Source: Leisingera thetidis
GTDB lineage: Bacteria > Pseudomonadota > Alphaproteobacteria > Rhodobacterales > Rhodobacteraceae
Length of the DNA: 64,000 nucleotides
NCBI RefSeq assembly: GCF_025857195.1
Contig: NZ_CP109787.1
Coordinates: forward strand, 809,501-873,500
Direction: 5' to 3'
Shown here: positions 8,010-17,300 of the stretch, piece after piece
How positions within the stretch are numbered: the stretch's first letter is position 1
Layout: every line of letters starts with the position of its first letter
The notes under the pieces: generated by a model
The model's input: only the letters and a program-made list of their open reading frames with translations
Told to the model about the DNA's origin: nothing
Database searches by the model: none
Made by a program: the position numbers and the translations under genes

Positions 8010-9230
8010 ATGGAATGCTCAGCGTTGAAGATCGCCTATGTCCTGAACACCTATCCGCAGCCCTCGCACAGCTTCATCCGCCGCGAGCTGCAGGCGCTGG
8101 AGCGCCAGGGCGTGGAGATCACCCGCCTGGCGATGCGCCGGTCCGGGGCGGTCCTGACGGATCCGGGCGACCAGGCCGAGGCGGCCCGCACGGAATATGT
8201 GCTGCAGGCCGGGGCCGGGCGGCTGCTGGCGGCGCTGATGCGGGAAGCGGTGGCGCCGGTCCGCTTCGGGCGGGCGCTGAAGCTGGCGCTGAAACTGGCG
8301 CGGGCCTCGGACAAGGGTATCTTGCGGCACCTGGTCTATCTGGCCGAGGCCGCCCATGTGAAACAGCGCTGCGCGGCAGAAGGGGTGCAGCACATGCACG
8401 CGCATTTCGGCACCAACTCCGCCGCGGTGGCAATGCTGGCGCATGTTCTGGGGGCCCCGGGCTACAGTTTCACCGTGCACGGGCCGGAGGAATTCGACGC
8501 ACCGCATGCCTTGTCGCTGGGGGAGAAGATCAACCGGGCCAGGTTTGCGGTGGCGGTCAGCAGCTTCGGCAGAAGCCAGCTCAGCCGCTGGGCCGCGTTT
8601 GGCAAGTGGGACAGCCTGAAAGTGGTGCATTGCGGCATCGAGCCAGACCGCTTTGCCAATCCCGCGCCGCTGCCGGAAGGGCCTTTGCGGCTGGCGGCGA
8701 TCGGGCGCTTTGTCGAGCAGAAGGGCCAGATGGTTCTGGTGCGCGCCATGACGCGGCTGGTGCAGGAGATGCCGGATCTGCATCTGGCCTTGATCGGCGA
8801 CGGGGAGATGCGTGCTGATCTGGAGGCGGAGATTGCCAGGCGCGGGCTGCAGAAGCATATCACATTGACCGGCTGGCTGCCGGAAGACGGCGTGCGGGCG
8901 GAACTGGCCCGCTCTCATGCGCTGGTGATGCCCTCCTTCGCCGAAGGCCTGCCGATGGTGGTGATGGAGGCAATGGCCGCCGCGCGTCCGGTGATTGCGA
9001 CCTTTGTTGCGGGCACACCGGAACTAGTGATGCCGGGACGGACCGGATGGCTGGTGCCTGCCGGGGATGAAACGGCACTGGCAGAGGCGGTGGCGGCGCT
9101 TGCGCAAACACCGCCGGATGCTGTCGGGACCATGGGCCGGACCGGCCGCGCCCGGGTTCTGCAGCGGCACGGCAGTGACGTTGAAGCGGCCAAGCTTGCA
9201 CAGCATTTCCGCCAGGCCATCGACCAATAG
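8010..9230 (+). CDS. GT4-family glycosyltransferase (GT-B fold)
   Basis: 406 aa cytoplasmic glycosyltransferase, probably adding a sugar to the lipid-linked EPS repeat. The N-terminal domain opens KIAYVLNTYPQPSHSFIRRE, a pattern typical of EPS/colanic-type GT4 enzymes, and has HMHAHFGTNSAAVAM and FTVHGPEEF. The C-terminal donor domain has AIGRFVEQKGQ, the LIGDGEM turn, and the E-x7-E motif region PSFAEGLPMVVMEAMA with GRTGWLV near 350. The start at ATG 8010 is chosen because the first beta strand follows within 8 residues; upstream in-frame sequence is Cys/Arg-rich and unlike the family. It ends against the GT2 at 9396 with hairpin repeat copy 2 between them. Confidence 0.9.
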   Translation: MECSALKIAYVLNTYPQPSHSFIRRELQALERQGVEITRLAMRRSGAVLTDPGDQAEAARTEYVLQAGAGRLLAALMREAVAPVRFGRALKLALKLARASDKGILRHLVYLAEAAHVKQRCAAEGVQHMHAHFGTNSAAVAMLAHVLGAPGYSFTVHGPEEFDAPHALSLGEKINRARFAVAVSSFGRSQLSRWAAFGKWDSLKVVHCGIEPDRFANPAPLPEGPLRLAAIGRFVEQKGQMVLVRAMTRLVQEMPDLHLALIGDGEMRADLEAEIARRGLQKHITLTGWLPEDGVRAELARSHALVMPSFAEGLPMVVMEAMAAARPVIATFVAGTPELVMPGRTGWLVPAGDETALAEAVAALAQTPPDAVGTMGRTGRARVLQRHGSDVEAAKLAQHFRQAIDQ

Positions 9231-9238
9231 CAACCGGC

Positions 9239-9380
9239 GTACTCCCGCCCGTCACCGGCGCATCTGCAGATGCTCCGCTCCCGTTGGGCGTGGCCCGGCG
9301 CCTTTGCGCCGGGCCACGCCCAAGGCCGCCAAGGGTGGGCTGGCGCAGCCAGGGCATCCTGCGGGCGCGGGAGCGCCACG
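9239..9380. repeat. Intergenic hairpin repeat, copy 2
   Basis: Begins ACTCCCGCCCGTCACCGG and ends GCGCGGGAGCGCC. Its core is a perfect 18-base stem with a CTTT loop: TTGGGCGTGGCCCGGCGC (9284-9301) pairs with 9306-9323. The flank CCCAAGGCCGCCAAGGG is shared with copy 1 (CCCAAGGCTGCCAAGGG). It fills most of the gap between two convergent glycosyltransferase genes. Confidence 0.75.
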
Positions 9381-9395
9381 TTTTGCGGGAAGCTG

Positions 9396-10232
9396 TCAGC
9401 GGCCGCGGGTCCAGCGGGACCGGGAGGCAAAGAGCGGGGATTTGACCGCCAGGGCAACCAGGGCATAGGCAAGAAACCCGGCTGGATCCGCCAGCAGCAG
9501 GCTCAGAACCGTCCGTTTGGCCGGCGGCAGCTTGTCGTCATTTCTCAGCAGCTGAGGGAACTTGGCGGCGACTTCCGCCACCCCGGCATTCTGCCGCCGC
9601 CGCACCCGCACCAGGTTGCGGGCTCCTTCCACCATCGGCCAGCTGTATTCCGCTGCCACTTGCACCCGCTCCTCCGGAGTGAAATTCAGCCGGGCAAAGG
9701 TGTCATCAGCGATAATATCCGGCCAGCTTCCCCAGCGCTGCCGCCCGGCGCGGTTCATGGCGAAGACGCCGAACCCGGGCACGCCGCGGGTGAAGAACGG
9801 CAGCCGCATCCAGAGCCTGGCATAGGCGCGGGTCACCGCGCTGCGGGCGGGCGCCACCTGCGGGCGGCCGCTGGCATAGCGCGGCGCCTTCCCCGCCAGG
9901 GCCTCGGCCAGCTGCGGGATCAGCGCGGGCGAGACCCGCACATCGGCGTCCAGATAGATCAGGATCTCTCCCCGGGCGGCGGCATCGCCTGCAGTCAGCG
10001 CCCGCAGTTTGCCGCCCTCCGGTTGCTCCAGCACCCGCAGCGGCCAGCCGGGCGGCGGCTCGGATGCCCGGGCCAGCGAAGCTGTCCCGTCCGAACAGCC
10101 GTTGGCCAGCACCAGAACCTCAGCAGTCACGCCTGCGGGCAGCGGCGCCGACGCGAAGACCGCCCGGAGACACTCCGCAATGTACCTGGCCTCGTTGTGG
10201 GCCGGGATCAGTACCGAGACGCGCGGGGTCAT
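9396..10232 (-). CDS. GT2-family glycosyltransferase
   Basis: 278 aa, GT-A fold. It starts with the strand RVSVLIPAHNEARYIAECL, then LVLANGCSDGTA, and carries the metal-binding ILIYLDADVRVSP (DxD-type) at about 95 and an acceptor-side region with ADDTFARLNF near 195. The last 60 residues include a hydrophobic stretch (TVLSLLLADPAGFLAYALVALAV), suggesting membrane association. ATG 10232 overlaps the stop of the preceding gene by 4 bases (ATGA), implying translational coupling; this makes it the last gene of the long minus-strand operon. Donor and acceptor are unknown. Confidence 0.88.
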   Translation of the reverse strand: MTPRVSVLIPAHNEARYIAECLRAVFASAPLPAGVTAEVLVLANGCSDGTASLARASEPPPGWPLRVLEQPEGGKLRALTAGDAAARGEILIYLDADVRVSPALIPQLAEALAGKAPRYASGRPQVAPARSAVTRAYARLWMRLPFFTRGVPGFGVFAMNRAGRQRWGSWPDIIADDTFARLNFTPEERVQVAAEYSWPMVEGARNLVRVRRRQNAGVAEVAAKFPQLLRNDDKLPPAKRTVLSLLLADPAGFLAYALVALAVKSPLFASRSRWTRGR

Positions 10233-12733
10233 TTCACCGCCTCCAGCGCGTCCCAGCGCGGGTTGCCGTCGCTTAAGGTCCGCAGGGCGCCCCAGCTGCC
10301 CCATTTCCCGGGCACGCCAACATCCGCATAAGCCGTGAACAGAGACCCGCCCAGGGCGGCCCAGCCCGCCAGCAGCTCGCGGTAGAGCGCGCCCATCTCG
10401 GGCGTATAGTTGAAATGGGTGAAGAAGCCGGTGAGCGCGCCGTCCTCCACCATCGGCCCGATCCCGACCACATGGCTGCCGCCCTCATACATGATCAGTT
10501 CCAGCCCGTGCTGTCGCGCGACGCTTGCATGATAGGGCAGCACCCGGCCCAGCAGATCCGCCAGCGTGTCGGCGCTGTCGCCCGAAATCAGCCCGTCGCG
10601 CAGCTCGGCGCCTGCCTGGGCGCTTGCGGCATCATACTGGTGCCTTTCGAGGAATTCCGCCGCCGCGGCGCCGCTCAGCCCGCGTTCGGCTGCAACTGCC
10701 CGGGCCTGATCCCGGCTGTCGGCAATCCAGGAACGGACCTGTCCGGTGCGGTCCTTCAGCCCCAGAATGCCGCCGAAGTAACCCGTTACCGCATAAGCGT
10801 CGAAATAGGCCGCGGGCACCTGGCGGTCCGGCTGCTCCGCCTTCCACAGCGGCGCCGCCAGCACCTGCTCCTCCAGCCCCAGCCAGCCGGTCTGCGAGGA
10901 GACCACCCGCACCAGCCGTCCGCTGTCCTCGCCAAAGACACCGGTCCAGATCTGCGCGATCTCCGCGGCGCGGCCGCCGTAGAACTGCATCCACAGGCCC
11001 TCGCCGCCCCAGTGCGCCTGCGCCTGGGCGTCGGCCCAGGCAGCCTGCTGGAACTGCCAGTTCCAGACCTCGTTGGAATATTCCACATAGGCGCGCAGAT
11101 CCTCGTCCAGTCCGCGCTCCGCCAGCCGGGCGAACTGGCGGACAAAGCTGTCATCCGCCATATGCGGCATGCTGAACCAGGGATCGGCGCCCAGCGTGTT
11201 GGCCAGTGCCAGCATCACTTCGGCCGGCACGCCCTTCAGCGCCCAGGTGTAGTCCTGGGGCAGGGGGCGGTCCTCCCACCCGGTTTGGGTTGAGTCATTG
11301 GTGGCCATCCAGTCCATGAACCGCAGCGCGGCAAACCCGTCCAGCCGCTGCAGCCACAGCGGGTTGAACAGGGCGCCGTTTTCAAACGCCGCCAGATGCT
11401 CTTCCTTCACCACGGTGATGTTGCGGACGTAGTTTCCATCCCGGCCCATGCGCTGGATGCGGATCTCCACCGGACCGGGGCCGGGAGTGTAATCAAACCG
11501 CACCTCGCCCTTGCCATAGCGGACGTTGCTGGCGCGGCCCGAGACTTCGACAATGCCCTGGCCCTCAAACCGCAGCACATAGCGGCCGCTGAGGGAAACA
11601 GCCTCCTCCGGCAGGTCGGTCAGGATCACCGTGCCGATCGAGCCCAGCTCCGGCGGGATTGCGGTGGGCCAGCCGTCCGGGTCCAGATAGCCCGCCGCCA
11701 GCAGATCGCCATGATCCGCGCCGCCCCAGCGTTTGGGAAGGTGGCCGATCCAGGGCCGCGCGGATTTGAAATGGTCGAGGAACGGCGCCTGGCTGCTCCA
11801 ATCCGCAATAGCCGCCAGATTGATGGCAATGGGCTGGCGGGCGGGTTTCTCCGCCGGAACCGGCGGGTCATCCAGCAACGCGGCGTTGAGCACGGGCAAG
11901 GCCGGTTCCTGCGGCAGTGCCGCCGGGTCCTCCGGCAGCGCCGCCGAGCGCACGGCGGAACCCTGTGCCGCCGCCCAGGCGATGTCCTGCAGCCGCGCGG
12001 CCAGTTCGGGCGAAGGCGCGGGATAGGGCGAGCCCCAGCGGCCGCTCAGCCGGTGCGGCAGACCCGCAGGGTCCTCCCCGGTCAGCACCGCATATTGCAG
12101 CAGCGCCAGAAAGTAGAAGCCGGTGGCGTTGGGGTGAATGTCGTCGGCAAACACATCGGCGATACTGCCAAGGCCCGGCATCGTGCCTGCCTGGATCGCA
12201 TCGTCCAGCCGTGCCATCGCCTGGCCGGCGGGCAGCAGTTTCACGGTGCCGCCGGTTGCGGCATTGACCGCCTCCACCACCGCCTGCCAGCGCGGCAGAT
12301 CCTGCTCCAGCCGCTGCCGCCAGGGCACATCCGCGCCGTCGTCAAAGGGCACTGCGGCGCCGGTGCCGCTGTTCAGGCTGTGCCAGGTTTCCTGCAGGTA
12401 GAAGTCCACATCCGGGTTTGCCGCCCGGGCCAGCTCATAAAACCGGGTGACGGCGTCTTCGGTGCCGCTCCATTTCAGGTGGTTGGCCAGCGGAATGGCC
12501 TCGGTCACGATCACCGCATCGGCCGGGCGGCGAAGCCTTTCACGTGAATCGGCACCCTCGGCGGTGCTGCTGTGCTGCCAGTTGTAGCTGAGCGGCGCGC
12601 CATTGATGATCTGCGCTTCGACGGTGGCTTCTGCGCGGGTATCCAGCAACTGCTCCAGCATCTGCGGATTGTCCGGCCCGAACAGCGAATGGCCGATCAT
12701 CACAACCGAGGTGATCAGCGTCTCCAAATTCAT
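10229..12733 (-). CDS. SGNH-hydrolase domain fused to a clan GH-A-like glycosidase domain
   Basis: 834 aa two-part protein. Residues 1-235 look like an SGNH/GDSL hydrolase: MIGHSLFGPDNPQML supplies a G-x-S-L nucleophile block and ADDIHPNATGF a D-x-x-H pair. Residues about 300-834 form a large domain with an EYSNEVWNW motif near 545 and LIMYEGGSH near 755. In clan GH-A glycosidases an N-E pair at strand 4 is the acid/base and a Glu at strand 7 the nucleophile; these two sites fit that layout, but the assignment is inference. Databases often call this domain a cellulose-binding protein. I see no signal peptide. ATGA overlaps join it to genes on both sides. The N-terminal part is a paralogue of the next gene's product. 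Confidence 0.72.
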   Translation of the reverse strand: MNLETLITSVVMIGHSLFGPDNPQMLEQLLDTRAEATVEAQIINGAPLSYNWQHSSTAEGADSRERLRRPADAVIVTEAIPLANHLKWSGTEDAVTRFYELARAANPDVDFYLQETWHSLNSGTGAAVPFDDGADVPWRQRLEQDLPRWQAVVEAVNAATGGTVKLLPAGQAMARLDDAIQAGTMPGLGSIADVFADDIHPNATGFYFLALLQYAVLTGEDPAGLPHRLSGRWGSPYPAPSPELAARLQDIAWAAAQGSAVRSAALPEDPAALPQEPALPVLNAALLDDPPVPAEKPARQPIAINLAAIADWSSQAPFLDHFKSARPWIGHLPKRWGGADHGDLLAAGYLDPDGWPTAIPPELGSIGTVILTDLPEEAVSLSGRYVLRFEGQGIVEVSGRASNVRYGKGEVRFDYTPGPGPVEIRIQRMGRDGNYVRNITVVKEEHLAAFENGALFNPLWLQRLDGFAALRFMDWMATNDSTQTGWEDRPLPQDYTWALKGVPAEVMLALANTLGADPWFSMPHMADDSFVRQFARLAERGLDEDLRAYVEYSNEVWNWQFQQAAWADAQAQAHWGGEGLWMQFYGGRAAEIAQIWTGVFGEDSGRLVRVVSSQTGWLGLEEQVLAAPLWKAEQPDRQVPAAYFDAYAVTGYFGGILGLKDRTGQVRSWIADSRDQARAVAAERGLSGAAAAEFLERHQYDAASAQAGAELRDGLISGDSADTLADLLGRVLPYHASVARQHGLELIMYEGGSHVVGIGPMVEDGALTGFFTHFNYTPEMGALYRELLAGWAALGGSLFTAYADVGVPGKWGSWGALRTLSDGNPRWDALEAVK

Positions 12734-13668
12734 CCCGTTTCTCCAGCCGCAGGCAATCCGGTGCGGGGCAGGGCGCGCACCACGTGCCAGACGATCCGCT
12801 GCACCGCGGCTGCGGCTTCGGCGCTGAACGCCTCTGCCGGGCTGCCATCGGTGCGGGTCAGTTGGTGCGGCAAGCCCAGAGGCGGGCGCTGGTAGAGCAC
12901 CGCGTAATGGGTCAGCGCCACCACATATGCCCCCAGATCGTTGAAATGGATCGGATCCTGACTGCCGTCCGGCGCCCGCCCGAACAGATGCGCGGGCTTG
13001 GTGACGCCTTCGATTTCACCGCGCGCTCCCGCCCGCGCCACCGCCGCCATCGCCTGGCCGCCGGGAATCAGATAGACCGGGCTGTCCGGGTCACGGCGGC
13101 TGTGCGGCGCCAGCACCTTGCCCACCCAGAGATCCTCCAGGTCCGCGTCGACCCGGTTCAGCCAGCCATCCGGGTCATCGATCCAATGCCAGGTTTCGTA
13201 GAGATAGATCCGTGCCGCCGTGGAGGCCGAACGGGCCAGGCCTGCCCATTTCCCAAGGTATTCAGCCGAGCCGAAATAGCGGACGGCGTCGCGCAGTTCG
13301 ACCATTTCCGTCAGCACCACGGCATCATACTCGCCGGAGCCGACGGCTTCTTTCGCATCGCGGAAGGCGGGCGGCTGGTTGGCAATGCCGAAGTCGAGGA
13401 TCTCTTCCTCCGGCTCCCAGTGCGCCCGCAATGGCGTGCCCGAGCCAAGCTGGCTGTTGTAGCCGTGCCCTGCCGGCGCCAGCTGCGCCAGCATATGCGG
13501 CATGTCCGGGCCGACCAGCGAATGGCCGAGATGAAACACTTTCAGCGGGCCTTCGGGCCGGGTCAGGGGAGGCGGCACCGGCACAGAACGGCCGCGGGTT
13601 GCAAACACCATCAGCCCCAGCGTTGCGGCTGCCGCGCCCAGGGCCAGAAACCCGCGGCGCCCCATCAT
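12730..13668 (-). CDS. SGNH/GDSL-type hydrolase with Tat-like signal
   Basis: 312 aa. The N-terminus MMGRRGFLALGAAAATLG has a twin arginine and a hydrophobic stretch, resembling a Tat signal or signal anchor, so the enzyme probably acts outside the cytoplasm. FHLGHSLVGPDMPHML gives the nucleophile Ser block and QDPIHFNDLGAY the Asp/His pair. An IPGGQAMAAVARAG segment matches LPAGQAMARLDDAI in the downstream fusion protein, showing that the two are paralogues. Such hydrolases often remove or move acyl groups on carbohydrates; the substrate here is unknown. It overlaps the phosphopantetheinyl transferase upstream and the fusion gene downstream by 4 bases each. Confidence 0.72.
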   Translation of the reverse strand: MMGRRGFLALGAAAATLGLMVFATRGRSVPVPPPLTRPEGPLKVFHLGHSLVGPDMPHMLAQLAPAGHGYNSQLGSGTPLRAHWEPEEEILDFGIANQPPAFRDAKEAVGSGEYDAVVLTEMVELRDAVRYFGSAEYLGKWAGLARSASTAARIYLYETWHWIDDPDGWLNRVDADLEDLWVGKVLAPHSRRDPDSPVYLIPGGQAMAAVARAGARGEIEGVTKPAHLFGRAPDGSQDPIHFNDLGAYVVALTHYAVLYQRPPLGLPHQLTRTDGSPAEAFSAEAAAAVQRIVWHVVRALPRTGLPAAGETG

Positions 13669-14354
13669 CCGCGCCCCCGGATTTCCGCCGTGGTGATGAT
13701 CAGCCCGGCGCCAACCGCAAACCGCCCGCCAACCGCCTCGCCGCGCGCAAACGGCGGCCGGTCGGCAGTGAAAAAGGCCTGGTAGGCGCCTGCCGCCAGG
13801 TCGAATTCCAGCTCCATCCCGTCGAAGCCGTAAAACGCCCGGCTCAGCGTGTACTGGGCTTTGTAGGCGGCTTCCTTGGCGGAAAAGACCACTTTGGCCA
13901 TCTGCCCGGGATTGTCCTGCCGCCGCAGCCAGGCCTGTTCGCGCTCCGAACAGATCGCGGGCAGCAGCTCGTCCTTCAGGGGCGTGTCTTCCTCCAGGTC
14001 GATCCCCAGGCCCTGCACCTCGCCAGCCCGGGCCAGCACCGCCATGGCGCAGCTTTTGGTGTGGGTGATGGAGCCGACCAGCCCCTCCGGCCAGACCGGT
14101 GCGCGGTCGCTGCCGACCTGCACCGGGGCAGGGGGCAGCCCCAGCTGCCGCATTGCCTGATGCACCGCGGCCCTGCCTGCGGCAAATTCGTTGCGCCGCT
14201 TCTCAACCGCATTGGGCGACAACCCTGCGGCCTCGGCCGCCAAGGGGGCCGGCGGGCTGCCCAGCGGGTCCGCCCCGGCCAAGGCCGCATCGGCGGCAAA
14301 AAGCGGCCGGACCAGGGCCAGCCGCTCGGCAAGTTTGCTGTTATCTTCGGTCAT
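13665..14354 (-). CDS. 4'-phosphopantetheinyl transferase (Sfp/EntD type)
   Basis: 229 aa. It should transfer phosphopantetheine from CoA to the Ser of the carrier domains in the NRPS and PKS of the same operon. Motifs: GSITHTKSCAMA (P2-type) at about 95, GIDLEEDTPL (metal-binding Asp/Glu) at about 117 and FSAKEAAYKAQY (W/F-x-x-K-E-A) at about 160, all in the right order and spacing. Start ATG 14354 overlaps the NRPS stop by 4 bases and its own stop overlaps the SGNH gene, so it is translated with them. The presence of a dedicated activating enzyme strongly supports a working assembly line. Confidence 0.92.
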   Translation of the reverse strand: MTEDNSKLAERLALVRPLFAADAALAGADPLGSPPAPLAAEAAGLSPNAVEKRRNEFAAGRAAVHQAMRQLGLPPAPVQVGSDRAPVWPEGLVGSITHTKSCAMAVLARAGEVQGLGIDLEEDTPLKDELLPAICSEREQAWLRRQDNPGQMAKVVFSAKEAAYKAQYTLSRAFYGFDGMELEFDLAAGAYQAFFTADRPPFARGEAVGGRFAVGAGLIITTAEIRGRG

Positions 14355-17300
14355 CCGGCCTTTGCCCTGCGGTTTGCCCGCATGGCCCGGCGCTTCGACA
14401 TGGTGTCGGCGCGGTCCGGCCCTGCGGTGTCCTGAGGCTGTTGTTCCGCATTTGCCGGGGTGCCTGCAAGCCCCTCGATATGCGCCGCCAGCCCGGCCAG
14501 CGTCGGGAAGCGGAAGATATCGGTGATCGACAGCTTCGCGGTGTTCAGTTCCTGCCGCAGCTCCCGGTGCGCCTGCACCGCCAGCAGCGAATGGCCGCCA
14601 AGGGCAAAGAAGTTGTCCTGCGCCCCGATGCCGCTGACGCCCAGGATGCGGCTCCAGACCGTGGCGATCCGCGCCTGCGCGCCGTCCGCAAGCGGGGCAG
14701 CCGAGGCAGCCTCGGTGCGGGCGGGCTGCGGATCAGGCAGCGCCTTGCGGTCGATTTTCTTGTTCGGCGTCAGCGGGAAAGCCTCCAGCGTGACGATGTG
14801 GGCGGGCACCATCACTTCCGCCAGTTTGCCGGCCAGCGCCTGTTTCAGCGCGTCTTCGGACACCGGCGCGGAGGCGGTGATATAGCCGGCCAGCTGTTCC
14901 GCCCCGCTGTCGCCGCGCGGCACCGCCACTGCGCCGGTCACACCGGGGTAGGCGGCCATGGCGGCTTCGATCTCCCCCAGCTCGATCCGCTGGCCGCGGA
15001 TCTTCACCTGGTGGTCGGTGCGGCCCAGGAAGGCAAGCGTGCCTGCCGCTGTCCAGCGCACCAGATCGCCGGTGCGGTAAAGGCGGCCCTCAGCGAACGG
15101 TGCGTTTACAAACCGTTCAGAAGTCAGCTCTTCCCGCTGCCAATACCCTGTCGTGACGCCCGCTCCGCCGATGTGCAACTCGCCGGGAGTCCCCGCGGGG
15201 ACAGGCGCTTGTTTTTCGTCCAGCACGTAAACTTGCGTGTTGGCAACCGGCGAGCCGATCCCGGCTGTCCCCGCGGGGACAGAGGTGATTTTCTCCACCG
15301 TTGACCAGATCGTGGTCTCGGTCGGACCGTACATGTTGTGCAGCTCCGCCCCTGTCGCGCCCTGCAAGGCCTGCACCAGATCCCCGGGCAGTGCCTCGCC
15401 CCCCACCAGCAGATGCTGCAGCCGGCCCAGACAGGCGCTGGCGTTTTCATCGGCCGCAATCATCCGCGCCATCGATGGCGTGCATTGCATGTGGGTCACC
15501 CCATGCCGCACGATCTGCGCCGCCAGCGAGAAGTCATCCGCCGCCAGCTCCTGCGGCGCGTTCGACAGGCGCAGCACTTCGGCCAGCGGCTTCAGCCCTT
15601 CAAGCACCACGTCAGGCGCGATGCCATAGTCGATCAGACAGGCAATCTCATCCACCCCGATGCGCTTCAGCTGCTCCACCCGCTGGCAGGCGTCCGGAAT
15701 GGTGCCGAACAGGCCGGACTCCTCGAAATAGCGTTCAAAGGCGAAGTCGAGGATCGCTTCCAGCTCTTCCTCCGACAACATCCCGAGGTCCATCTCAAAC
15801 GGGTTTTTGACACCTTCGGGTTTCTTGAAGGCGGGGAAGGCCCAGGCGTATTGCTTGATCAGCCCGGCGGCGGAGCGCAGGTAGTCCTTCATCGGCTCGC
15901 GCGCGACCTTGCGGGCCTCCTCGCGGGTCTTTGCCAGATAGCTGTGCAGCATCAGGGTGACCTTGAACGCCGCCGGGTCATGGCCCGCTGCGCGCAGGGC
16001 ATCATGGTAGATGCGGATCTTGCCCGCCACCTCGTCAATGCTCTGGCCCAGAAGATGGGTCAGCACGTTTGCCCCAATCGCCCCGGCCTCGCGCCAGGTT
16101 TCCGGGTTGCCCGCCGTGGTGACCCAGACCGGCAGCTCCTTGGAGACCGGGCGGGGCTGCGTAAGAACACTATGCTCGCCGCCATCCTTGCGCGGGAAGG
16201 CGACTGCCTCGCCGCGCCAGAGCTTGCGCACGGTTTCGATGGTTTCGAACAGCGCGGGTTTGTTGGCGGGCGGGGTGTTTTCAGGCCGCAGGATGAAATC
16301 GTCCGGCTGCCAGCCGGAGGCAAAACCGATGCCTGCGCGCCCGGCGGTCAGGTTGTCGATCACCGCCCATTCCTCGGCAATCCGCGCCGGGTGGTGCAAG
16401 GGCGCCACGCAGGACCCCGAGCGCACCCCGATATTCTGCGTCACCGCCGCCACTGCGGCCCCGGTCACCGACGGGTTCGGATAGGGGCCGCCGAACGCGT
16501 GGAAGTGCCGTTCCGGCGTCCAGACCGCATTGAAGCCGTGGCTGTCGGCAAACTTGGCGCCCTCCAGCAGCAGATGGTATTTCTGCGGCCCCGGTCCGTC
16601 GTCATTGCCCCAGTAGAACAGGTTGAAGTCCATCTTGCGGCCGCTGAGCGCCACCGGTCCCTTGGACAGTTCCAGCCGGCTTTCGTCGCTCGACAAGACC
16701 AGCTTGAAACCGCGCGTGAGCGTCCAGAACAGCTCCAGCACCGAGATGTCAAAGCTGAGGCTGGTGACTGCCAGCCAGGCATCGCCGGGCTGATGCGGGA
16801 TGCGCTGGTCCATGCCGGTGAAGAAGTTCGACACATTGGCATGGGTGACCATCACCCCCTTGGGCAGGCCGGTGGAGCCGGAGGTGTAGATCAGATAGGC
16901 CAGGTCCCGGCCTGTGGCTCCGCCGTCGATGGCGTCTGTGTCTGCGGCGGAAACACTCTCAATCTCAAGCACTTGCGCATCCGATGCCGGCAGGCTGCCG
17001 GCCAGCGCGCCTTGCGTCACGATCACCTGCGCCTGGCTGTCGCGAATGTAATGCGCGATCCGGTCCGCCGGATAGGCGGGGTCCAGCGGCACATAGGCGC
17101 CGCCGGCCTTCATCACCGCCAGGGCAGCAAAGACCAGCTCCGGCGCGCGGCGGATATGGATGCCCGCATGCACGCCCGGTTTCACGCCCATTTCACGCAG
17201 GCGCCTGGCAACCGCATTGGCGCGGGCGTTGACCTCGGCGTAGGTAAAGCTCTGGTTCTCGAACACCAGTGCCGTGGCGTCCGGGGTCCTGGCGGCCTGC

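Noticed and set aside
15564..16633. The monooxygenase insert as an assembly chimera or transposed gene
   Set aside because: The frame is continuous on both sides, and this insertion is a known feature of MupA/Atu3671-type NRPS proteins.
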